NCBI GenBank assembly: GCA_017165825.1
Contig: CM029372.1
Span: forward strand, 3,874,999 to 3,938,998
Length of the DNA stretch: 64,000 nucleotides
DNA from: Hepsetus odoe
Lineage: Eukaryota > Chordata > Actinopteri > Characiformes > Hepsetidae
Reading direction: 5' to 3'
Part shown: positions 54,517-64,000 of the stretch, in pieces
Position numbering within the stretch: the stretch's first letter is position 1
How the letters are laid out: each line of letters opens with the position of its first letter
Program-made: the position numbers and the translations under genes
The notes under the pieces: generated by a model
Seen by the model: only the letters and a program-made list of their open reading frames with translations
Told to the model about the DNA's origin: nothing
Database searches by the model: none

Positions 54517-57044
54517 CTGGAAAACACAAGAATAAGTGCTTAGGCCAAGAACTGGGATTAGTGTCACATGGCAGAGCTGACTGAGGATTAGTGCCTTTAA
54601 AAAAAGGGGCAAACAACAATAAAGATGTCAGCATGAATCACCCACCACCAAGCAACGCAGCAAATGCTTTTACAGCAGGTGAGCTTTTTCAAAAGGTGTT
54701 TATGATGCTCCAAAGTGCATCCCTGCATCCCACCAGCACACGCTGTTCTACACGTGGCTCATTATTCCAAAGAGTCTTCCTCTGAAATCAATCAGGGTCT
54801 TTTGTCACAGTGACGCAGGAGTCATGTGAGCGGCAGGGGAGTTTTTTTTTTTTCTGGTCGGTAAGTGAAGGAGTGGGTGCTTCCAGGCAGCTCTTGAACC
54901 AATACCTCTGCCTCCTTCTCACTCTTTCCCTCCCTCCATTTCCAACCCCGGTGAGCAACAGCACGAGCAGACCTTCACAAACGGCCACCATATTGACCGT
55001 TTCTGCCAGAGTGGCCATTTAGAATCATCGACTGAACCACGGATGAGTCACGCAGAGAGAAGTGAAAGAGAGAAGGTGTGCATAAGAGAGAAGAGGGGGA
55101 GGGGAGAGAGGAAAAAAAAAAAAAAAAAGAAAAAAAAGAGGCATAGGTAATCTGCTCAGCTCAAGGTGCAAACCACTCAGAGCCTGCCATTGTGATAGAT
55201 GGTCTCGGAATGTAATAGAGGGGTGGGACACAGCATACGAACCTGGAGCCATATTTCCCAGCTTATTAGCAACAGTTGAGATCACAGCCAAGAAATTTAC
55301 ACAAATCGGCAAAGATGCCAGATGTTGAAAACTGCAACGTGTGAGTTCTTTCGCTAGTCTGAGTGTGTGTGGGTGTGCGCTTGCGCGCGTGTTTGTGTGG
55401 AGGGTGTACTTAGGTCTTAATTGCTTAGCTGGCGAGCTGATTCTGCAGTGCTGCGGAACACATCAGGGAAAAGGGAGAGGAAAGGCGAGAGGAAGAGGAG
55501 AGAGAAAGGAGGAGGGGGAGGAAGGGAGATGGACAGAAGGTAGAGGGACGTAGAAAAAGCAAAAGGAAGTAGAAGGATGCGTGCCTGGGAGCTCGAACCA
55601 CAGACTGCCTGGGAAAGCGGAGCCAGAGCACAGGCCATCTATTAAGGCCATGGCCTGCATGAAGGACACACACACCCCAGCACCTTGCACGCAGATGTCC
55701 ACCAGTCCCACCCCACTTACACACACACTCATCCTTAGTATATTCTGAAAAAGCATAGCTTTGCCACAGCTATAACCACTCCACTGTTCTTAAGATGCTG
55801 AAGGCATTGACTAGATGTTCTGAGAGGACATAAAACAGCAGAGGCACTAAGTGTTACTGCCTTTTTGTGTGATTCGTTTGGGTGAATCCACATGTATCCT
55901 ACGATGTCCTGAGCGCAGAGTACAATGTCCAGTAGCAAAAGCAAGGCATGGTTTTATTCTATAGCAATTATTAATACTATTAATACAATTCTGCCGCTGG
56001 AAGCCACATTAAACTGGTTACGTCCCAAAAGATTACGCTTGTAGACAAACGGGGGAAAAGAAAAGTGTGTCCTCTTCCGGACATACGAGGTTAGCATCTC
56101 TATGCCCTCAAACTGGGTCAAAGGCAACTCAAAGTCCTGGGACATGGAGTAAATTTAGCAAAATTAAGGTGTTAAATAAGGAGGTTTAACCCTCCAGTTT
56201 CGCAGGGTGTAGCGTCGTTTGAGGGGCATGGGACATACATGCAGCTTGAGGAAGATGACAAAAAGCATGAAAACATGTTCATCCCTTAAATGAATGCAAG
56301 CCATGGCAAATTTCTCCGTAGTGCATAGTTTAGTGCAAATATTTATACTGGGTGATGTTTAATCACATTTATTGCATCAAAGGTTCAACCTTGTACTAAG
56401 ATTGACCCAAACAAATAAAATATTTTTAGAAATCAACAGGATTAAATGTGGCCCGTATGATTTCTTCCAACAAAAATGATAAAACATTCTTTCCAAATTC
56501 ATTATTCTTAAAAAACCCACAGTCGCCGCACCAGTTAAGGAATCCTGTACAACAAAAGAACGGCACGACAAAGATGAAATGAAAGTGAGCGTAAAGCAAA
56601 AAAGCTCTTCCTGTACAACAGAGCTTAGTGTAAGACTCTCCTACACCAAGCTCATCGCTGAAACAGACTAAACCCCAAAACGCAAAGCTGCGCACGGATT
56701 GAAATCTACGCCACACCCTGTACCCTGGACATTCAAAGTGTGCATGAAAGTTTGGCTCTCAATCTCCAGCCTGCACTGAACCGAAATGGCCCGAGCGCCT
56801 CCCTTTAAACCTCCAGGCCACCCTGCCTGGGGAGTGTTGGAGTGAAATAGGTTTTGGTCAGCGGTGCGTGTCTTTCAGGACGTGTCTCGTGCTTTAGCCG
56901 TGGCTGTGGCGGCACCCTGCCCGTTTGGGTTTTACTGTATGTGAGCGATGGATTTATTACAAGCAGACCCTAAAACTCTTTCAGGGAGTGGAGCAAGGGA
57001 CTGATGTAACGACAGAGTGCGGGTCAGTGCGGGAAAGCGCGCAT

Positions 57045-57247
57045 GTGAAAGTGATCGAAGTCATCGTGAAACACAGCTAAAAGCAGCCTCTGCTTTTCAC
57101 CCACACACCGTGCAGCAGGGGGCAGCTATTTAAAGCACCCGGGGAGCAGTGGATGGGGACGGTACCTTGCTCAAGGATACCTCAGGGCAACGCACTGATC
57201 TTCCGATCCTGGGGCCAACTGCCTTAACACTAGGGCAGCGCTGCCCC
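57045..57247 (-). mobile_element. SINE-A1 variant, minus orientation, in SND1 intron
   Basis: The reversed tail part (GTGATCGAAGTCATCGTGAA, GCTTTTCACCCACACACC), the central block (CCTTGCTCAAGGATACCTCA) and the head ending AGGGCAGCGCTGCCCC. It lies in the same transcriptional orientation as SND1 and lacks most of the B-box region. Confidence 0.85.
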
Positions 57248-60200
57248 AGCAGAGAAAGTGAGTATAAACACACAACCCAACAGTGTTTGAGTGGAAAGAG
57301 AGAGAGCAGGAGGCTGTTACCACACTATTAGCTTTACCATTTCTTCCTTTACATCCTGTCTTTCAAATAACAGCTGGAGAACACTATGCGTGGGAAACTT
57401 GCCGAGAAATTGGAGAAAAAAACTAAAAAGATGAATAACTTTGCAGCTCCCCGTCAGATAATCATAGAGCAATAAAAATATTAAACTTCTCAATTACGCT
57501 GGGGGAGATGAGGCCGGAGTGGGCGAGTGTATCAGTAGTTCTCCAGCTCCACTGGGGAAGTGCTCTGAAACACTGAACATCTCTCATGTGATCCCTGTGA
57601 CAAATTGAGGCGTTTCATCGTCGCCTCTACTGTAACATTTCCTCTCAAGTTTTAACAAAGCAGGCAAATTTGGATACCGATTCTTATGAGCGATCTGCAT
57701 CTGATAGGAGGGCATTTAAACACACGTTTCAGTCTGTGAAAGCTGAAAATCCACGGGAACGAAAAAAGTGGCTGTTATTCGATGGCGGAAGCTGCTGCAG
57801 AGGTAGAAAGTGTTGCTTAGAAAGATGGCAATTACTGTATTGATGAAGCAAATCCTCACTTCTACATGTTCCAAAATGTCAACGAGTGCTGCAATAGACT
57901 GTGCCGAGACTTCTAAACTGTAATTAGAACGATGCCTCATAATACGTGAACATCGCATCCACATCTGAACTTTACACAGTAAGAAACAAGATATAATGAT
58001 CTGAAGAACGTGGAGCAGTTCTTACTCAGGCAGGCCTCTGAAACGAGAAAACTCTGCTCGCCAGTCTTACTTCGTCTGCCTGCCTGCACTAGCAGTGGAT
58101 GGATTATGTTCACAGGCAAGTTAAACATAGCACCCCTCATGATGTCGGGCGATAATAATAAACCGAGTACAACCAACAGAGCGGTGCACTGGGCAGTCGG
58201 AGCTCTTTCTGGCTTTCGCTGGAAGAGAATCATTTGCATAATTTAGACCCAAAGGCAAAACACCTCTTTTAGGTTTCTTGAACTTTCCACGAGGAAAAAA
58301 AATTGCATACCTTTAAGACTTTGCCCCATGGTTGCTTTTTTAAAAATCTTTCCAGACATTCAATGTTTGTTCCTGCCATTTGTTAAGGTCATCAACTAAT
58401 CTCAGCAAAGGAAAACATGAAATGTGATATGAATTATAGAGCCTGCAGCAGAGAACGGAGAACGATTCACCGATTTGGTTGTGGATTTTGAATTTCTTGC
58501 GTCTGAATGGTTTGGAAAAAAGAATATTCAGGTGTTCCCACACTTCTTTTGTCTTGGCAGGCCAAAGAGCATTGTTTATGGTGGCTAAAATGAGAAACTA
58601 AAGATGGCAGGGTAGGCGTCAACCAGTTTTAACTTCACAAAATTAGGTTTTGAAAACGACAAATCAAGGAAAACTGATTAAAAAAAATATATTTGATGGG
58701 GTTGGGGAAACATTCTGGCGATCCGAACTTTCTTTCGGCGCCAACTTTGGGCAGCCCATACTCTTTCGGGCCTGGAAATAGACGCACAGTACCTTTGAAT
58801 TCAATGACTTTCGTGCCTTCATTCACTATCGTCACGTTGCTGGTGATGCAGAGCAGTAGCAGCTAGAAATAAATGCTAAATAATAGAGGAGTGAATGGAA
58901 GAGGAGAGCCAAAGCTCTGGAAACCAAGCAACTCCCGTTTTATTTGGAGCCGTTTTGACGTGGATTACAGTTAGCCAGCAGTAAGGATCTTTTTGATGAT
59001 TGTAATTGGTTGTAATTAGAGAGTAGGCAATGATCTGCGTGTAAAGCTAATGAACTTCAAATGGCACCAGTGTCACTTAGGCACGCTGATGGTGCGAGGC
59101 AGCAGCTAGTCAGCAGAGGAATCTCCGTCTCGTACGCGCTTTCAACCTCCCTCACATACGAAAACGGTCATGCAGCATAGATTCACGGGGAGGCAGGAGA
59201 GAACAAGTCGAGCACCGAGCAACTAAAGAAAAGACGCTTCCTTCTTCAACTAAGCATCACCCGTAAACAACAGCGCCGGAAGTGAAACCGCAGCTGTACA
59301 TGCAGGACACTTCAGTTAGCTGACCTGACCGGTAACAGGGTGGAGGTACACGCTGAGCACTGCAAGCCTAGGCACTCTGCAAATGTGATAAAATGCCACA
59401 ATTAAGGAAGTAATGAAGTAGCCGGAGTTCACCGATTCACTATGATTTTCCGAGGATTATAAAAAGTCCTTTTTAATGATCTACAATTTGACCTAGAAAT
59501 TGTTCTCGTGCGCTGAAATGGAAAAGCAGTGAGAGAAAAAAGCCCTTGACAACAGCTTCTGACGCCGTCAACACCTCGCCTCAACATGGTGCCTAAAACA
59601 GCCGAAACTCCAATTCACCACGTTAAAAGCCAAGTTTAGACATACCCAGAACGAACTGGGGTCGGTTTATGATCTAAAACCTCAACCCACAATCAAGGAC
59701 GGGCAGTGATGGGTATCGGCCACACTAAACCAGAGTGCAAACGAAACGTGTTTTCTAGATCTGGAATGACGCAAGTGTAGAAGCGTCTGCCGCGAGCCGA
59801 CTAGTAGGTGAGAGGATAAACAAGGAAAATGCCGAATGTGCCAGGCTAGATTTATCCTCGGAACCAAATGAGGAACTGCACTTCTGCCGGATGAAGATGT
59901 CTAATTCAGCTTATTGACCTGAATCGTAATGAAAAATAGAGAAAACTCACATCTAATTTTATGGCCACACCAAGAACATTAAAAAGAATTTAGAAGCAAA
60001 CATTCCTGCATTAAATGTGGAGAGAATAACTGGGCTACTGTTAGCTAACAGGCAAAATCTATTAAGCTGTACGGCTGCATGTGGGGTAAATCTATTTAGA
60101 ACATGATGGGTGCTGGACAGGGTGTACGCCAAAAGAAGCGTGCTCACTCTGAAACGGCCATGGAAAGGTTCAAGTGCAAACTCGTTTACAAAATGTCAGA

Positions 60201-62166
60201 AAACGCCTGCTGATACCCTGCAAAAGAACATCTGAACTCAGGCTAAAATGAATGCATCAGCCTACAAAGCAGCTCATAAGTCTCAGCCTCTTATCACCTG
60301 AATTAACAGCACTGGGAGAGTTGGGGGTGGGGGGGGGCAACAAACTCTCTTATCTAACACTCCCCCTCTCTCCATCTATCCCTCACTCACTCTCCTCACT
60401 ACAGTGAAAGTGTCCTGTTTGCCCTCAGACGTGTCGACTCTGGTCTGTGGGCTTAAGGAGGGCTCAGATTTGCTGATAGACAGGAAAGCAGGTGTCAAGC
60501 ACTACTGATATCTGCCAGGAAGAGTGCAGGACAGGTAAATGGAGAAGATTTCATGGCTCTTCACCTCCCATTCCCCTGACTCCTCACGTAGGACATTTAA
60601 AACGAATACCGGAGAGAGAGGGTGGTTGACAAAGAGCAAAAAGCTGCAGTTAATCTGAAAAAAAAGGGGGGGGTGGCAGGTTGCTGTGATGTGAAAGTGG
60701 TGTAAATAATTACTGTACATTAGCCACATTTTAAATCACATCTCATTAAACAAGGAAGGAAAGGTTTGATCCAGTGCATTTACTTGAATTCTACAGATTA
60801 TAATTTATCATGCTGCTTTCAGAGACATGCAAATGGATGCAAATTTCCTTACTGCAGACTGTTATACTACAAACGCAGCACAGGCTGCAGGTGAACAAAT
60901 ACAAGCCAAAGAGAGAGACGGGGTACCTGCTAAAATAACGTCAGTTTAAAAACAACAACAAAAAGATTATCAACCTATTCGATCGTTTTTAAAAAGTGGG
61001 ATTCAACACATGCTCAACCAAAAACACTTTCCACAAATCACAACGCTCTCGGGCTGTCTAACTGACTTCACTTAAACATTCCACTTTCCTCCACAGCATA
61101 AGTGGATGGACACCAATTCTGCTTTTATTTATTTAGTTTTTAAAGACTCCCACACATCATGTATATGCTCCTGACTATTAATATGAAGAGTACAGCTGCT
61201 GACATGCAGTTTTCAAGCCAATTACTGTACAATTACAATTTAACTTGAGGGTTTAATTGGTATGAATTGTGTCTGGTCGTGTATTAACAATGTTTAGCGA
61301 GGTTTTCAGAAGCTGCAGTGACTCCCTGCTCCAAGTATCTTTCTAGCACTAATCTGAGCTGCAGGCAGCAGCTGGACCGATCCAGCGTGATTAGCCTCAT
61401 CTCATCCAGCGGTCAACATGGCCATGGTCCATCTGCTTAGCCCACACACACGCGCGCTCTACAAAGCGCAGCCTCCCAAAAATACCTGCAGAGGATAAGC
61501 GCTTTATAATCATCTGATGACTGAAGTGCTTGGCTAGGCTTCAAAAGCAGCACAGCAGCTCACTCTCACAAACACACACACACACAGACAGAGAGAGCAT
61601 CTGTAGAAGCCAGAAAAAGCAGCCTAGGATGCGGCAGATGTGCGCACGCTGCAGATTACACGGCCGTGCATGTGTGTGCTCTCAAAAGGGCGGGGGAGTG
61701 ATGTCTTTGCAGTAATTCACTGTGAGGCCGAGCCACGAGGAAACCAGCTTGCCAGCGAAACGAGGCAGAATAAGAAAGGCGGCCCACGACGAAAGTGTTC
61801 CTTTGGCAACAGCGGCACAGCAGACCGGACAGCGAACATCCCAAACAGGTTCCATATGGCACCAGGCTGCAGGTCTCCCCGCTGAGTTTACACAGCAGTT
61901 GATCAGAGGACTCTCTGGAGTGCCACAACAGAAGGTCCGCCGTTCCTCCAGAGCATTGGTGGATGCAAGTGCAAGAACAGGTCAAAAGACACGTCAGTGG
62001 TGGGAGAAGCAGAACATCACAGCGAGAAATTGCTCGCTAGTCATTGCTAGCCCACGCAAATAGTCATTTTCACACTTTATAAACCGCTGCATTTAGACAC
62101 TGGCGTGGGGGGGGCAAACAAACAAACACTGTCCTTTGTTTCTATGAAGAATTGTAAACAACAATG

Positions 62167-62445
62167 TTCACTGTGGGGCAGCGGTGGCCTAGTGGTTAGG
62201 GAGTTGGCCCTGCATCGGAAGATTGTGGGTTCGATTCCCACCCCAGTGGGTTGCCCTGAGGTACCCTTGAGCAAGGTACTGTCCCCATCACTGCTCCCCG
62301 GGCGCTTTCAATAGCTGCCCACTGCTGCACGTGTGTATGGGTTAAATGCAGAGGTCCAATTTCGTTGTGGTTCATGTGTGCTGTGCCATGACCTCGCAAT
62401 GACAAGGGTTGTCACTTTCACTTTTCACTTTTTCACTTTTCACTG
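62167..62445 (+). mobile_element. SINE-A1, complete, 7-bp target-site duplication, in SND1 intron
   Basis: Head GGGGCAGCGGTGGCCTAGTG, B box GGTTCGATTCCCACCCC, central block, A1 tail and a 3' run of CACTTTT units. TTCACTG occurs at 62167-62173 and 62439-62445. Almost identical in sequence to the 4176 copy. Antisense to SND1. Confidence 0.92.
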
Positions 62446-62872
62446 ACAGCAGAATACAGCCAGTAAAGGGGAGCTATTAGCAACTCTTATACCTGCCAAA
62501 AACACGGGGTGATTAAAGAATAGCGGCAGAATAGATTATTAATCTTAGTTAGGATCATTCATTAGAAATTGTAAATTAGGCCGCTTCGAATAACCGCAAA
62601 TACTTAAAACATCTTTTCACAGATTCATAGCTTAATCCATGTGGCTGTCGGTCACTTAGAAACAGTTCATCACTCAAATCGCACTGAAATTTTGGGATTA
62701 CACAAGATCAAGTTTCCACTAATTAAGGAACAGCTATCAGGCAGACACTCTGACCTTTTTGATTTCATTGGTGATGCTTGATTCCGTGAATGACGGAATG
62801 TTACTTCCACCCATGATTATTCTCAAAGCAAGGAAAGTGTCTCAACTAGAGTTTACTGCCTTAAAAGGTTCC

Positions 62873-62893
62873 CAAAAAAAAAAAAAAAAAAAA
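62873..62893. repeat. Poly-A run
   Basis: About 20 A in the SND1 intron, with no SINE recognisable immediately to its left. Confidence 0.9.
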
Positions 62894-63456
62894 CACGCTG
62901 ATGGTGTCTCCATGCAAGCATGCAGTTCTTTATAAATGGTACAAAATGGCCAGCAAGTGAGACCCTGCTGAGGGCACAGTGAAGAGCTGATAGTGAAACA
63001 GCAAGGTGCACAGGGCCATTCAATATGTTAGAGCAGACCACATGCAGACCTAATGCTTACTCTCCCTCCAGCACACAAGACATACAGCGCGGACCAGGAC
63101 CCTTTGACTAAAGCTGCGATCTATGGATCAATGCAAAATAGCTTCCTATTCCATAAAAGGCATAAAGGCCACCATGTCCGTAAAGCACTCAACAATGTAC
63201 TATGGTCTAAGAAGCCGGGAGCCATGACAAATTCCACCAAAACCAGAGCATGAAGAATGCAAACTGGTGTAGTAATGCTTCTATATAATGGGAGAAAAAC
63301 AATTGCTCATAACTTCAAACCAATATAGGAAAGAAAATAAAACCAACGAATCATGAATAAGCCCTTTTATTGCCTGTGGGTGAAACTGGATAAAGCCTGG
63401 TCATTCTATGCAGGGATGACAGAGTTAGTTTCTGAATAGATTCGTTTCTCACTCAC

Positions 63457-63660
63457 CATTTTCTGCAGGTGTTTCTCCTTCCGCACCTCCACCATCACCA
63501 GCCCCTCTTTTACCAGGCCAAGTCCCACATCGTCTTTGGAGTCGGAAAACTGCAGGGTGACATGTGGGCAGGCAGCGCCGCCGTACTCTACGTTTAGTAG
63601 ACACTGTGTGTTCTGAATGTCTCTCACCACGCAGTCCACTGCGTCTGCTCGTGCGTCTTC
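63457..63660 (-). CDS. snd1: SND1 (Tudor-SN/p100) third-from-last coding exon
   Basis: Seen: a 204-nt open segment reading EDARADAVDCVVRD at its start and KEGLVMVEVRKEK near its end. It is preceded on the minus strand by an acceptor ...CCCCATAG and followed by a donor GTGAGT, and is exactly 68 codons in phase 0. I recognise this as the region of SND1 just after the Tudor domain, where the chain re-enters the fifth, partial staphylococcal-nuclease-like fold. Known of the family: SND1 is an RNA-binding multifunctional protein of about 910 residues, with four SN-like repeats followed by a Tudor-SN module. It acts in transcription co-activation, splicing, RISC-associated RNA decay and stress granules. 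The segment VEYGGAACPHVTLQFSD is the part I expect to differ most from mammals. The exon joins the 15-codon exon at 54472-54516 across an 8.9-kb intron. Upstream exons lie past the window edge. Confidence 0.96.
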
Positions 63661-64000
63661 CTATGGGGAGCATGTACATGTTCACAGATTACAATCACAC
63701 GCACTGTTGCTGAAAGGCAGAACGTTAAACCAGGAGGCCAATCAGTTACATTAACAGTTCAGGAACAAAAAACAAGGCCCAGAGTGTAAAACCTCTGTCT
63801 TCTGGGATCTACAATCGAGCCATTAGAGCTGGACAAGGGTACGCATGTACATACAACCCGGGCCCAAATCATTCACGCAAGCCTCACTCGATCAAAAACA
63901 CCCAAACATAGGTGCAGTCTACTTCTCGCTGTACTGCTCACAAACTCAACATTTTTTTACACACACACACAGTAGACTGTTTGGCATTTCACAAAGAACT
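63661..64000 (-). other. snd1: SND1 intron, window-truncated
   Basis: Sequence upstream of the 63457-63660 exon. It starts (minus strand) with the acceptor side ...CTCCCCATAG and runs to the window edge. A short CA run lies near 63961. No exon is seen. Confidence 0.85.

Larger units (their letters stand above)
54517..63456 (-). other. snd1: SND1 intron (8.94 kb) between the 68- and 15-codon exons
   Basis: Bounded by GTGAGT (exon at 63457) and ...TTTTCCAG (exon at 54472). It contains two SINE-A1 copies (57045 and 62174), purine-rich tracts on the plus strand (54180-54450, 55040-55145, 55462-55580), a poly-A run at 62873 and mostly unique sequence. In mammals an SND1 intron hosts the antisense single-exon gene LRRC4. 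I see no long leucine-rich open frame here, so LRRC4 is not in this particular intron. Parts such as 58900-59110 resemble conserved non-coding DNA. Confidence 0.9.

Noticed and set aside
54517..63456. LRRC4 nested in the SND1 intron, as in mammals
   Set aside because: LRRC4 is a single-exon gene of about 650 codons. No long leucine-rich frame occurs on either strand of this intron. It may lie in another intron outside the window.
1..64000. CRISPR array, bacterial operon, riboswitch or phage
   Set aside because: Spliced vertebrate gene, SINEs and Tc1 elements show eukaryotic nuclear DNA. The only regular array is the 16-bp minisatellite, which has no spacers.

Overview
This window is vertebrate nuclear DNA, almost certainly from a ray-finned (teleost) fish. 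The evidence is a split SND1 gene with GT-AG introns, many Tc1/mariner-like elements, tRNA-derived SINEs, non-LTR retrotransposon fragments and CA/GA/TA microsatellites. The SINE types suggest an otophysan fish (characin/catfish group), but that is an inference from memory of such repeats. There are no bacterial-type operons, CRISPR arrays or functional tRNA/rRNA genes.

The only gene recognised with confidence is SND1 (Tudor-SN, p100) on the minus strand at the right end. Its last three coding exons are at 63457-63660 (68 codons), 54472-54516 (15 codons) and 53149-53214 (21 codons plus stop). They are separated by introns of 8,940 and 1,257 bp. All exons join in phase 0, and together they give the last 104 residues of a protein of about 910 residues. 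The 3' UTR probably runs to about 52300, with an AATAAA signal at 52321-52326. The rest of SND1 lies beyond position 64000.

Positions 1-52300 are downstream of SND1 and look intergenic: unique AT-rich DNA sprinkled with mobile elements. The labels SINE-A1, SINE-A2 and SINE-B are mine. A1 and A2 share a tRNA-like head and a central block but have different 3' tails. A1 ends in a block reading GGTTAAATGCAGAGGTCC and then TGTCACTTTCAC. A2 ends in a block reading CGTTTGGGACAAGCGGCAG and then GGATGG repeats. B is a different tRNA-derived family ending in CTGGATAAGAGCGTCTGC. Several copies still have clear target-site duplications. DNA transposons include a 1.5-kb Tc1-like element (19914-21423), an inverted, doubly deleted relative (46999-48091), a 1.33-kb element of a second Tc1 family (8302-9632), fold-back pieces of a third (1-470, 50168-50540) and several MITEs. 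Two LINE groups are present as 5'-truncated or decayed copies.

Least explained are: a decayed minus-strand coding relic at 26981-27600; a pair of well-formed exon-like segments on the plus strand at 38802-39202; a 43-bp near-identical direct repeat at 39593 and 41454; a 16-bp minisatellite at 30741-31105 that keeps all plus-strand frames open; and several AT-rich, homeobox-site-rich blocks that could be conserved regulatory DNA. Most open reading frames of 60-120 codons here are chance or repeat-derived and are not annotated as genes.
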